This document shows, in pieces, positions 54,658 through 63,025 of a stretch of DNA of 64,000 nt. Positions within the stretch are counted from its first letter, which is position 1, and each line of letters opens with the position of its first letter. The stretch comes from Candidatus Desulfobacillus denitrificans (GTDB taxonomy: Bacteria; Pseudomonadota; Gammaproteobacteria; Burkholderiales; Rhodocyclaceae), in assembly GCA_017347485.1 (NCBI GenBank), contig AP021857.1, positions 682,001 through 746,000 of the forward strand. Direction: 5' to 3'. Made by a program: the position numbers and the translations under genes. Under the pieces are notes generated by a model, which saw nothing but the letters and a program-made list of their open reading frames with translations, searched no databases and was not told the DNA's origin.

Positions 54658-55895
54658 CGGGCAATCCGCAGCCAGAGCCAGGCGGCGGCAATGGCGAGCG
54701 TGGCCAGCGTCACCGGCACGCCGACGCGGGCGTGCATGCGCCAGTCGATGCGGATGCCGCGCCGCGCCGCGCAATCGACGACGATGATGTTGGCGATCGA
54801 GCCGACGATGAGCAGGTTGCCCGCCAGCGTGCTGACCAGCGCCAGCAGCGGCCCCGACCAGGGTTCCGTCGCCGCCGGCAGCAGCAGCATCACCGCCGGT
54901 ACGTTGGAGACGAGATTGCTGGCGACGAAGGCGGCGCCGAACAGCGGAGCCGGAGAAGACAGCGGCAGGCCGGCGCCGGCCAGCGCCGCCAGCGTGCGCG
55001 CGGCGAGCCCGGTTTCCTGGAAGGCGTGGTTGACCACGAACAGGCCGATGAACAGCACCAGCAGCTCCCAGTCGACCAGCCCCAGCGTCTTGCCGCTGTG
55101 CAGGCGCCGCGAGAGCAGCAGCAGGCCGGCGCCGGTCAGCGCCGCCACCTCGCGCGGCACGGCGGTGAACAAGAAGGCGGCGAGCAGGGCGCCGGCCACC
55201 AGCAGCCCCTTCGCCGTCTGCCAGGCGTCGTCGGCGGCTTCCTCGTCCTCGCGCCGTGGCGGCGGCGCGGCGGCCGGTTCCGCGGCGGCCAGCGTCCAGC
55301 GGCCGCGCGAAAGGAGGGCGATGATGGCCCAGGTCGCCGCCAGGCCGAGCGCGACCGGCACGGCCGCCTCCCGCGCGTAGCCGGCGAAGGACAGATGCTG
55401 CGTCTCGCCGATCAGCATGTTCTGCGGGTTGCCGATCAGCGTCGCGGCCGAGCCGACGTTGGCGGCGCAGGCCAGCGCCAGCAGGTAGGGCACCGGATTC
55501 AGGCGGCGCGCGAGACAGGCGTCGGCCAGCACCGGCGCCATGGCCAGGCAGACGATGTCGTTGGAGAACACCGCCGAGAGCGCCGCCACGCAGGCGATCA
55601 GCAGGGCCAGCAGGGCCGGCGGGCCGACCGGGGAGGCGGCGATGCGCCGGGTGACCCGCGCGTAGAAGCCGCCCAGGCGCATCTGCGCCGAGAGCACCAT
55701 GAAGGAGAACAGCAGCAGGATCGTCGGCAGATGCACCGACTGCGCCGCCCGCTCGGGACTGACTTCCCCCAGCGCCACCAGGGCGATGGCGCCGAGCAGC
55801 GCGATGCCGGTGCGGTCGATCTGCAGGAAGGGCAGTTCGCCCAGGAACATGCCCAGGTAGACGACCAGGAAAACGATCAGGACGGTGGTCGCCAT
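54654..55895 (-). CDS. SLC13/ArsB-NhaD superfamily permease
   Basis: The 413-residue protein has ~11 membrane helices with FSNDIVCLAMAPVLADACLA and AATLIGNPQNMLIGE, hallmark loops of the SLC13 / ArsB-NhaD ion-transporter superfamily, repeated later as ASNLVSNVPAVMLLLP. Substrate could be a dicarboxylate, sulfate or Na+/H+; it cannot be decided. It is first in a minus-strand operon with the Ca2+ exchanger and P-type ATPase. The motif copy at 55743 codes for GEVSPERAA. Confidence 0.85.
   Translation of the reverse strand: MATTVLIVFLVVYLGMFLGELPFLQIDRTGIALLGAIALVALGEVSPERAAQSVHLPTILLLFSFMVLSAQMRLGGFYARVTRRIAASPVGPPALLALLIACVAALSAVFSNDIVCLAMAPVLADACLARRLNPVPYLLALACAANVGSAATLIGNPQNMLIGETQHLSFAGYAREAAVPVALGLAATWAIIALLSRGRWTLAAAEPAAAPPPRREDEEAADDAWQTAKGLLVAGALLAAFLFTAVPREVAALTGAGLLLLSRRLHSGKTLGLVDWELLVLFIGLFVVNHAFQETGLAARTLAALAGAGLPLSSPAPLFGAAFVASNLVSNVPAVMLLLPAATEPWSGPLLALVSTLAGNLLIVGSIANIIVVDCAARRGIRIDWRMHARVGVPVTLATLAIAAAWLWLRIAR
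55743..55766 (-). repeat. Dispersed 24-bp motif, copy 10 (in the SLC13 gene)
   Basis: Minus strand: GAAGTCAGTCCC, then GAGCGGGCGGCG; five differences, so the weakest gap-free copy, but the first 13 bases fit well. Confidence 0.45.
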
Positions 55896-55917
55896 GGTCT
55901 TGCCGTGGCGCCGGGCA

Positions 55918-56343
55918 CTACTTGATCAGCGTCACCGGCACGTCGGCGAGGTGGATGACCTTGGTGGCGACGGAGCCGAGCAGGATGCCGGCGACGGCGC
56001 CGAGGCCGCGCGTGCCCATGACGATGCCGTCGCAGTTGTGCTCCAGCGCGGCGCGGGCGACGGTCTCGGCGACCGGGCCGATCAGCACCTGCGGCGTGTA
56101 GCGGATGCCGGCGGCGTCGAGCAGGGCGCGGGCCGACTGCAGGGCGTCGCCGCCCTTCGACTCGAGCATGGCCTCGATCTCCTCCTTCTTCAGGAAGCGG
56201 CGCACGAGCACGTCGTCGATCTCCGGCTGGACGTTGATCAGCAGCACGTCCATGCTCGGGCAGGTGCCGGCCAGCGTGATGACGTGGCGCACGGCGCGGT
56301 CGGAGTTGGGCGAGCCGTCCACGGGAACGAGGGCTTTGCGCAT
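55918..56343 (-). CDS. Single-domain universal stress protein
   Basis: The 141-residue UspA-type protein starts MRKALVPVDGSPNSDRAVRH and ends with GIVMGTRGLGAVAGILLGSVATKVIHLADVPV in outline: the complete G-X2-G-X9-G-S ATP-binding loop. ATP-binding Usps act as stress regulators. It is upstream of, and co-directional with, the SLC13-exchanger-ATPase operon, 22 bases apart. Confidence 0.94.
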   Translation of the reverse strand: MRKALVPVDGSPNSDRAVRHVITLAGTCPSMDVLLINVQPEIDDVLVRRFLKKEEIEAMLESKGGDALQSARALLDAAGIRYTPQVLIGPVAETVARAALEHNCDGIVMGTRGLGAVAGILLGSVATKVIHLADVPVTLIK

Positions 56344-56471
56344 GAGGCGGATTCCTTCGATGAAATGCGATTGACGGGATTATCCCATTGTTCGCGCGGA
56401 ATTTGCCGTTCGCGGCGGGATTTCTCCCGCCCGGATGATAGAATCCCGCGCTGCCGATTCTGGAGCCCGCC

Positions 56472-57821
56472 ATGCCTTCCACAAGGATCCGTCCTGCCCG
56501 CCGGCTTGCCGCCGGCGCCCTGTTTGCCTTCGCCGCGGCGGCGCATGCCGCCGAAGGCCCGGCCGTCGCCGGCATTCCGGTCGACTTCATCCTGTTTGCC
56601 GCGACCCTGCTCGGCGTGGCGCTGTTCCACCACCACGTGCTGAAAGTGGCGCTGACCGGCCTGGCGGTGATTTCCGTCTACAAGATCCTGTTCACCGGCT
56701 TCAAGTTCGGCGCCGGCCTGGCCGGTTTCGGCGCGCACATGGGACACGAGGCGGTGCTGCTCATCAACCTGTTCTTCCTGCTGGTCGGCTTCGCCCTGCT
56801 GGCGCGGCACTTCGAGGACAGCGGCGTGCCCGAGGTGCTGCCGAAGCTGCTGCCGGAAGGCTGGCTCGGCCCCTTCGTGCTGCTGGCCATCATCTTCGTG
56901 CTGTCGGGCTTCCTCGACAACATCGCCGCCGCCCTGATCGGCGGCACCGTGGCGGCCAGCGTCTTCAAGCGAAAGGTGCACATCGGCTACCTGGCCGCCA
57001 TCGTCGCGGCGTCGAATGCCGGCGGCGCCGGCAGCGTGGTCGGCGACACCACCACCACCATGATGTGGATCGACGGCGTCAGCCCGGTCGACGTGCTGCA
57101 TGCCTACGTCGGCGCGGCGGTCGCCCTGGTGGTGTTCGGCATCCCGGCGGCGCTGCAGCAGAACGGGCACCAGCCCATCGTGCGCAACCTGCAGGGTGCG
57201 CACCGCATCGACTGGGCGCGCGTCGGCATCGTCGCCTTCATCCTCGTCGCCGCCATCGCCACCAACGTCACCATGAACCTGAAGTTTCCGGCGGTGGCCG
57301 ACAATTTCCCGGCGCTCGGCGTGGCGGTGGTGGTGGCGCTGCTCGTCTCCGCGCCGCTGAGGAAGCCCGAATGGAGCCTGCTGCCGGATGCCGTCAAGGG
57401 CACGATCTTCCTGCTGGCCCTGGTCACCTGCGCCTCGATGATGCCGGTGGAGAAGCTGCCGGCCGCCTCCTGGCAGACGGCGCTCGGCCTCGGCTTCATC
57501 TCCTCGGTGTTCGACAACATTCCGCTCACCGCGCTGGCGCTCAAGCAGGGCGGCTACGACTGGGGCTTCCTCGCCTACGCCGTCGGCTTCGGCGGCTCGA
57601 TGCTGTGGTTCGGCTCCTCCGCCGGCGTGGCGCTGTCGAACCTGTTTCCCGAGGCGAAGTCGGTCGGCCAGTGGCTGCGCCACGGCTGGTTCATCGCCGT
57701 CGGCTACGTCGTCGGCTTCTTCGCCCTGCTGCTGATCCTCGGCTGGGAGCCGCACGAGAATCACAAGGAAGACGTGGCGCCGGCCGCCGTTCAGGCCCTG
57801 CCCGTGGCGAAGGCCCCGTAG
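56472..57821 (+). CDS. NhaD/citrate-transporter-like permease with signal-like N-terminus
   Basis: The 449-residue protein begins with a signal-like segment (RRLAAGALFAFAAAAHA) and has ~12 helices. GFLDNIAAALIGGTVAASVF, AASNAGGAGSVVGDTTTTMM and SSVFDNIPLTALALK are the paired re-entrant loops of the ArsB/NhaD superfamily. The DN-A and GDTTT motifs resemble Na+/H+ antiporter NhaD more than citrate carriers; substrate not proven. It is followed by a REP-like hairpin and another antiporter. Confidence 0.85.
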   Translation: MPSTRIRPARRLAAGALFAFAAAAHAAEGPAVAGIPVDFILFAATLLGVALFHHHVLKVALTGLAVISVYKILFTGFKFGAGLAGFGAHMGHEAVLLINLFFLLVGFALLARHFEDSGVPEVLPKLLPEGWLGPFVLLAIIFVLSGFLDNIAAALIGGTVAASVFKRKVHIGYLAAIVAASNAGGAGSVVGDTTTTMMWIDGVSPVDVLHAYVGAAVALVVFGIPAALQQNGHQPIVRNLQGAHRIDWARVGIVAFILVAAIATNVTMNLKFPAVADNFPALGVAVVVALLVSAPLRKPEWSLLPDAVKGTIFLLALVTCASMMPVEKLPAASWQTALGLGFISSVFDNIPLTALALKQGGYDWGFLAYAVGFGGSMLWFGSSAGVALSNLFPEAKSVGQWLRHGWFIAVGYVVGFFALLLILGWEPHENHKEDVAPAAVQALPVAKAP

Positions 57822-57885
57822 GTCGGCCTTCAGGCCGACATGGTCGATCGATTTGCCGCCTCCGCCGGCCTGAAGGCCGACCTAC
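57818..57885. repeat. 19-bp perfect inverted repeat (REP-like hairpin)
   Basis: GTAGGTCGGCCTTCAGGCC at 57818-57836 pairs exactly with 57867-57885 around a 30-base loop; each arm also holds the internal palindrome GGCCTTCAGGCC-type core. It begins in the stop codon of the NhaD-like gene. It looks like an extragenic palindromic element; it may also end transcription. Confidence 0.85.
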
Positions 57886-57917
57886 AATAGCGGCAATCCA
57901 AATCCGGCTCGCCATTC

Positions 57918-59678
57918 ATGCACGAAGGCCTGCGCGTCGTCCTGCTCCTGCTCACCGCCGCCGTCGTCACGGTGGCGCTGGCCAAGGCCGCGCGCCTGCC
58001 CTCGATGCTTGCCTACCTCGCCATCGGCGTGGCGGTCGGCCCGCACGCGTTGAACTGGCTGCACGAGAGCGAACAGACAGAGCGGCTGGCCGAGTTCGGC
58101 GTGGTGTTCCTGATGTTCTCCATCGGCCTCGAGTTCTCCCTGCCCCGCCTCGTCTCGATGCGCTGGCAGGTGTTCGGCCTCGGCGGCGCCCAGGTCGCGG
58201 CGACGATGCTGGCGACGCTGCTGATCGGCCTAACCGGCGGCATTCCCTGGCAGGGCGGGCTGGCGCTGGGGGCGATCTACGCCATGTCCTCCACCGCCAT
58301 CGTCGGCCGCCTGCTCGCCGAGAAGCTCGACCTGCATTCGGCCTCCGGCCGGCGCACCATGAGCGTGCTGCTGTTCCAGGATCTGATGGTGGTGTTCATG
58401 CTGATCCTGATCCCCGCCCTGGTCGACACCGCGCACCTTGCCGAGGCGCTGGGCAAGGCCCTGCTGCAGACCGTGGCCGTGCTGCTGCTGGTGATCGTCG
58501 CCGGCCGGCCGCTGATCCGCCGCTGGTTCGACATCGTGGTGCGGCGCAAGTCCGCCGAGCTGTTCATGCTCAACGTGCTGTGGATCACCATCGCCCTGGC
58601 CTTCCTCACCGACTGGGTCGGCCTCTCGCTGACGCTGGGCGCCTTCCTCGGCGGCATGCTCATTTCCGAGACCATGTACCGCCACCAGGTAGAGGCCGAC
58701 ATTCGCCCGTTCCGCGACGTGCTGCTCGGCCTGTTCTTCATCACCATCGGCGCCCAGCTCGACCTCGAGCTGGTCTGGCAGCGCATCGAGTGGGTGGCGC
58801 TGGTGCTCGCCGGGCTGGTCGCCGGCAAGGGCCTGCTGATGCTGGCCGTCACGCGACTGTCCGGCGCCGACGGCCCGGTCGCCTTCCGCACCGCCGCGCA
58901 ACTGGCCCAGGCGGGGGAGTTCGGCTTCGTCCTGCTGACGCTGGCGAGCGCCAACGGGCTGCTCTCGCCGGAGGTGGTGCAGCCCTCGCTCGCCGGCATG
59001 CTGCTGTCGATGCTGGCGGCGCCCTTCGTCATCGAGCGCGCGCGCTCGATCGGCGAGCGCATGTCGCGCGACGAATGGCTGCGCCACTCCGCCGCCCTGC
59101 AGGAAGTGGCCGCCCACACCATGGGCATCCGGGACCACGCCATCGTCTGCGGCTACGGCCGCACCGGGCAGAACGTCGCGCGCTTCCTGTACAAGGAGAA
59201 GATTCCCTTCATCGCCCTCGACATGGACGCCCACCGCGTGCAGCAGGCGCTGACGGCGGGCGAGAACGTGGTGTTCGGCAACGCCGGGCGGCTCGAGGTG
59301 CTGCTGGCCGCCGGCCTCGAGCGCGCCCGCATCGTCGTCGTCACCTCGCCCGACGTGCCCTCGGCGGTGAAGATCCTCGGCATCGTGCGCGCGCGCCGGC
59401 CGGAGCTGCCGGTCATCGTGCGCGCCGCCGACGATGCCCACCTCGATGAGCTCAGGCATGCCGGCGCCACCGAGGTGGTGCCGGAAGTCATGGAGGGCAG
59501 CCTGATGCTGGCGGCGCAGACGCTGACGCGGCTCGATGTGCCGCTGCGCCGCGTGCTGCGCGACGTCGATGAGGCGCGCCGCCGGCGCTATGAATTCCTG
59601 CGCGAGCGCTACCTGTCCGCCGCGGCGGACGAGTTCGCGCCGGCCGCGGAGCGGGAGGAAGACGGAGCGGAGCGATGA
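57918..59678 (+). CDS. Kef/CPA2-type cation:proton antiporter with TrkA-N domain
   Basis: The 586-residue protein has ~12 helices (residues 1-~385; AIYAMSSTAIVGRLLAEKLD region) and a TrkA-N Rossmann domain from ~407 (HAIVCGYGRTGQNVARFLYK), then ALDMDAHRVQQALTAG and the helical end. It has no TrkA-C domain, unlike the Kef-type protein at 45735, from which it differs in sequence. It probably carries K+ efflux gated by nucleotide binding. It overlaps the next antiporter gene by 4 bases. Confidence 0.92.
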   Translation: MHEGLRVVLLLLTAAVVTVALAKAARLPSMLAYLAIGVAVGPHALNWLHESEQTERLAEFGVVFLMFSIGLEFSLPRLVSMRWQVFGLGGAQVAATMLATLLIGLTGGIPWQGGLALGAIYAMSSTAIVGRLLAEKLDLHSASGRRTMSVLLFQDLMVVFMLILIPALVDTAHLAEALGKALLQTVAVLLLVIVAGRPLIRRWFDIVVRRKSAELFMLNVLWITIALAFLTDWVGLSLTLGAFLGGMLISETMYRHQVEADIRPFRDVLLGLFFITIGAQLDLELVWQRIEWVALVLAGLVAGKGLLMLAVTRLSGADGPVAFRTAAQLAQAGEFGFVLLTLASANGLLSPEVVQPSLAGMLLSMLAAPFVIERARSIGERMSRDEWLRHSAALQEVAAHTMGIRDHAIVCGYGRTGQNVARFLYKEKIPFIALDMDAHRVQQALTAGENVVFGNAGRLEVLLAAGLERARIVVVTSPDVPSAVKILGIVRARRPELPVIVRAADDAHLDELRHAGATEVVPEVMEGSLMLAAQTLTRLDVPLRRVLRDVDEARRRRYEFLRERYLSAAADEFAPAAEREEDGAER

Positions 59679-61006
59679 GGTCCGCGGCCTGCCTGCTTCT
59701 CGCGCCGGGCGTGGCCCACGCCGCGGGGGCGGGCGCGATCGGCGAAAACCTGCTCTGGCTGGCCCTGATCCTCCTGTCGGCGCGCCTGTTCGCGCCGCTG
59801 GCGCAGCGGCTCGGCTTCCCCGCCGTGCTGGGCGAGCTGCTGCTCGGCGTGCTGCTCGGCAACCTCACCCTGTTCGGCATCGATTACTTCCAGGCGGTGG
59901 CCGGCGATCCGATCATCGCCTTCCTGGCCGAGCTGGGCGTCATCGTCCTGCTGCTGCAGATCGGCCTGGAGACACGCCTCGACGACCTGATGCGCGTCGG
60001 CGGGCGTGCCGCGGCGGTGGCGGCGATCGGCATCGCCGCGCCCTTTGCGCTGGGCGCCTTCGTCGCCGGGCCGCTGCTGCTGCCCGGCGTCACGCAGAAC
60101 GGCTATCTGTTCCTCGGCGCCACGCTGGCGGCGACCTCGGTGGGCATCACCGGGCGCGTCTTCCGCGACCTCGGCCGGCTCGATTCGAGCGAGGCGCGCA
60201 TCGTGCTCGGCGCCGCCGTCATCGACGACGTGCTCGGCCTGGTGATCCTCGCCGTGGTGTCGGGGCTCGTGCAGTCGGGAAAAGTCAGTCCCGGCGAGGC
60301 GGCGCGGATCGTCGCCGAGGCGGCGCTCTTCCTGGCCGGCTCGATCGGGATTGGACGCCTGATCGCGCCGCATTCCAGCCGCTGGCTGGCGCGGCTCGAC
60401 GCCGGCCCGAGCATGCTCTTCGCCCAGGTGCTCGCCACCGGCCTGTTCCTCGCCTGGCTGGCCCACCTGATCGGCCTGGCGCCGATCATCGGCGCCTTCG
60501 CCGCCGGCCTGCTCTTCGAGCCGCTGTTCCTCAGGCACTTCGAGACGCCGCGCATCGTGCAGGAAGCGGCGCCGCTGCTGCCGGCGGGCGAGCGGGGGAA
60601 AGGCCTGCGCGCGCTGATGGAGAAGCACGCCCGGCACCAGCACGAATCGATGATCGAGCCGATCGGCTACTTCTTCGTGCCGGTGTTCTTCGTGCTCACC
60701 GGCATGCAGGTCGACCTGGCGACGCTGGCCGACCCGCTGCTGGTGGCCGTCGCGCTGGGCATCACCGCGGCGGCGGTGGCCGGCAAGCTGGCGGCGGGCT
60801 TCGCCGCCGGGCGCGGCGCCAATCCGTGGGTCGTCGGCTGGGGCATGGTGCCGCGCGGCGAGGTCGGCCTGATCTTCGCCGTCGCCGGGCGCCAGCTCGG
60901 CGTGCTGGGCGAGGCGATGTTCTCCGTCATCGTCGTGATGGTCATCCTGACCACCCTGCTGACGCCGCCGGTGCTGACCGCACTGCTGCGGCGCAGGCCC
61001 GGCTGA
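59675..61006 (+). CDS. NapA/CPA2-type cation:proton antiporter
   Basis: The 443-residue protein has a signal-like N-terminus (CLLLAPGVAHAAG) and ~13 helices. ATLAATSVGITGRVFRDLGR and VIDDVLGLVILA (the double-Asp region of NapA-type exchangers) are clear, as is VPRGEVGLIFAVAGRQLGVL. No regulatory domain. NapA-type proteins exchange Na+ for H+ at high pH. It is coupled to the preceding Kef-type gene; codons KVSPGEAA overlap the 24-bp motif at 60281. Confidence 0.92.
   Translation: MRSAACLLLAPGVAHAAGAGAIGENLLWLALILLSARLFAPLAQRLGFPAVLGELLLGVLLGNLTLFGIDYFQAVAGDPIIAFLAELGVIVLLLQIGLETRLDDLMRVGGRAAAVAAIGIAAPFALGAFVAGPLLLPGVTQNGYLFLGATLAATSVGITGRVFRDLGRLDSSEARIVLGAAVIDDVLGLVILAVVSGLVQSGKVSPGEAARIVAEAALFLAGSIGIGRLIAPHSSRWLARLDAGPSMLFAQVLATGLFLAWLAHLIGLAPIIGAFAAGLLFEPLFLRHFETPRIVQEAAPLLPAGERGKGLRALMEKHARHQHESMIEPIGYFFVPVFFVLTGMQVDLATLADPLLVAVALGITAAAVAGKLAAGFAAGRGANPWVVGWGMVPRGEVGLIFAVAGRQLGVLGEAMFSVIVVMVILTTLLTPPVLTALLRRRPG
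60281..60304 (+). repeat. Dispersed 24-bp motif, copy 11 (in the NapA-type gene)
   Basis: AAAGTCAGTCCC, then GGCGAGGCGGCG; two differences. Read in frame as K-V-S-P-G-E-A-A. Confidence 0.75.
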
Positions 61007-61028
61007 GCGCCGTCCGGGCGCACGCCGG

Positions 61029-61058
61029 TTGGACTTGGGGCGGCGGAGTGTCTATATT
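61029..61058 (+). promoter_or_regulatory. Probable promoter of the periplasmic Met/His-rich gene
   Basis: TTGGAC and TATATT separated by 18 bp, 72 bases before the start codon. Confidence 0.5.
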
Positions 61059-61129
61059 GGTTTTAGACGACCTGCTTGCGCCGGCGGATCTCGGCTGGCG
61101 ATGTTCCAACGCCACGAAAGGAGTTCACC

Positions 61130-61525
61130 ATGAAATTCGCTGCACTCGCTGCAACCGCACTGATCGGCGCCTCGCTCGCCGTGCCCGTCCTCGCCCAGCC
61201 CGGTCCGGGCATGGGACCCGGTAGCGGCATGGGGCCGGGCATGGGCCTCGGCATGGGCGGCATGGGCGGCATGGGCCCCGGCGCCAGGGGCATGCAGTAC
61301 CGCTTCAACCAGAACAACACGCCCGGCTGGAGCCTGATGACGCCGGAGGAGCGCACCGCCCACCACGACAAGATGATGGCGGCGAAAACCTACGAGGAAT
61401 GCAAGGCCGCCCAGGCAGAGCAGCACCAGCAGATGGCGGCGCGCGCCAAGGAGAAGGGCCAGACCCTGAGCGGCCCGCGCCAGAACGCCTGCGACCGCAT
61501 GAAGGCGCGCGGCTTCTACAAGTAG
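61130..61525 (+). CDS. Small periplasmic Gly/Met- and His-rich protein
   Basis: The 131-residue precursor has a signal peptide (MKFAALAATALIGASLAVPV, cut after LAQ), a 35-residue Gly-Met-Pro repeat (GPGMGPGSGMGPGMGLGMGG) and a helical domain with TPEERTAHHDKMMAAKTYEE, ECKAAQAEQHQQMAARAKEK and CDRMKARGFYK. The Met and His content could bind copper or another soft metal (inference). Two Cys could form a disulfide. AAAGGAG precedes ATG by 6 bases. It has its own promoter and terminator. Function unknown. Confidence 0.85.
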   Translation: MKFAALAATALIGASLAVPVLAQPGPGMGPGSGMGPGMGLGMGGMGGMGPGARGMQYRFNQNNTPGWSLMTPEERTAHHDKMMAAKTYEECKAAQAEQHQQMAARAKEKGQTLSGPRQNACDRMKARGFYK

Positions 61526-61548
61526 GGCGTCGTTCCATCCACCACGGC

Positions 61549-61577
61549 GGCCCGCCGCAGGCGGGCCGTCCTTTTTT
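61549..61577 (+). terminator. Rho-independent terminator
   Basis: GGCCCGCC / GGCGGGCC stem with GCA loop, followed by GTCC and six T, 24 bases after the small periplasmic protein gene. Bases 61578-61815 then hold only the TRAP promoter and leader. Confidence 0.85.
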
Positions 61578-61672
61578 GTCGCCGTGCCGAGGCGACCGGG
61601 ATTCGCGCGCTGCGGCGAAGCATTGCCGCCGGGCGACGAATCTTCGGCCGCAACACTCTTTGGCCGCGACGG

Positions 61673-61701
61673 TTGATCCGCCGGCAACATAAGTTTAGGA
61701 T
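61673..61701 (+). promoter_or_regulatory. Possible promoter of the TRAP operon
   Basis: TTGATC and TAGGAT separated by 17 bp, 115 bases before dctP. A short inverted repeat GATGCATCTTCAGCATC follows. Confidence 0.45.
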
Positions 61702-61815
61702 TGATGCATCTTCAGCATCAAGCCGGGTTGTCCGATCCCGGCCCCCGGCCGGAAGACACGCGAAGAGGAGCCCGAGCTCCCGCAAATCCAATCTCAATTC
61801 ATCAGAGGAGAAATC

Positions 61816-62967
61816 ATGAGCAACGAGGGCAAAAGCCAGGGCAAGAAACTATCCCGCCGTTCCTTTCTGAGCAAGGCCGCCGCCGGTACCGCCGGCGCCG
61901 CCGCGCTCGGCTTCCCGATGATCTCGGTGGCGCAGACGCCGATCAGCATGCGCTGGCAGTCGACCTGGCCGGCGAAGGACATCTTCCACGAATACGCGCT
62001 GGACTTCGCCAGCAAGGTCAACAACATGTCCGGCGGCCGCCTCAAGATCGAAGTGCTGCCGGCCGGCGCCGTGGTGAAGGCCTTCGACCTGCTCGACGCC
62101 GTCGCCAAGGGCACGCTCGACGGCGGCCATGGCGTGGTGGCCTACTGGTACGGCAAGAACTCCGCCGTGGCGCTGTGGGGCTCCGGGCCGGCCTGGGGCA
62201 TGGACCCGAACATGGTGCTGGCCTGGCACTACTACGGCGGCGGCAAGGAATTGCTCGACGAGATCTACAAGGGCCTCAACCTCGACGTGCAGTCCTTCCT
62301 CTACGGCCCGATGCCGACCCAGCCCTTCGGCTGGTTCAAGAAGCCGGTGACCAAGGCGGCCGACCTGAAGGGCATGAAGTTCCGCACCGTCGGCCTCGCC
62401 GTCGACATGTACAAGGACATGGGCTGCGCCGTGAACCCGCTGCCCGGCGCGGAAATCGTGCCGGCCCTCGATCGCGGCCTGATCGACGCGGCGGAGTTCA
62501 ACAACGCCAGCTCCGACCGCCTGCTCGGTTTCCCCGACGTCGCCAAGAACTGCATGCTGCAGAGCTTCCACCAGTGCTCCGAGCAGTTCGAGATCCTCTT
62601 CAACAAGAAGAAGTACGACGCCCTGCCGGCCGACCTGAAGAACATCATCAACTACGCCGTCGAGGCCGCCTCGGCCGACATGTCGTGGAAGGCGATCGAC
62701 CGCTACTCGAAGGATTACATCGAGATGCAGGAGAAGCAGGGCGTCAAGTTCTGGAAGACACCCGACGCCATCCTGCGCGCCCAGCTCGAGGCCTGGGACA
62801 AGATCATGGCGGCGAAGGGCGCCGAGAACCCGGCCTTCAAGAAGGTGAACGACTCGATGCGCGCCTTCGCCCAGCGCTCCTGCCGCTGGCAGAACGACAC
62901 CCTGGTCGACTACAAGATGGCCTACAACCACTTCTTCGCCAAGAAAGCCCCCGCCAAGAAGGGCTGA
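61816..62967 (+). CDS. dctP: TRAP transporter substrate-binding protein (DctP family)
   Basis: The 383-residue precursor starts with a twin-arginine signal (KLSRRSFLSKAAAGTAGAAA), then ISMRWQSTWPAKDIFHEYAL and the DctP fold (LPAGAVVKAFDLLDAVAKGT; GMKFRTVGLAVDMYKDMG; ALDRGLIDAAEFNNASSD). The R-x-x-G and EF-N residues resemble TakP/lactate-type binding proteins that hold 2-oxo or 2-hydroxy acids, but the ligand is not certain. AGAGGAG lies 7 bases before ATG. It captures substrate in the periplasm for DctQM. Confidence 0.94.
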   Translation: MSNEGKSQGKKLSRRSFLSKAAAGTAGAAALGFPMISVAQTPISMRWQSTWPAKDIFHEYALDFASKVNNMSGGRLKIEVLPAGAVVKAFDLLDAVAKGTLDGGHGVVAYWYGKNSAVALWGSGPAWGMDPNMVLAWHYYGGGKELLDEIYKGLNLDVQSFLYGPMPTQPFGWFKKPVTKAADLKGMKFRTVGLAVDMYKDMGCAVNPLPGAEIVPALDRGLIDAAEFNNASSDRLLGFPDVAKNCMLQSFHQCSEQFEILFNKKKYDALPADLKNIINYAVEAASADMSWKAIDRYSKDYIEMQEKQGVKFWKTPDAILRAQLEAWDKIMAAKGAENPAFKKVNDSMRAFAQRSCRWQNDTLVDYKMAYNHFFAKKAPAKKG

Positions 62968-63025
62968 AATCCTGCCCCTGCGCCCGCCCGGCCCTCGCCG
63001 GGCGGGATTCCCTCAGGAAAAACCC

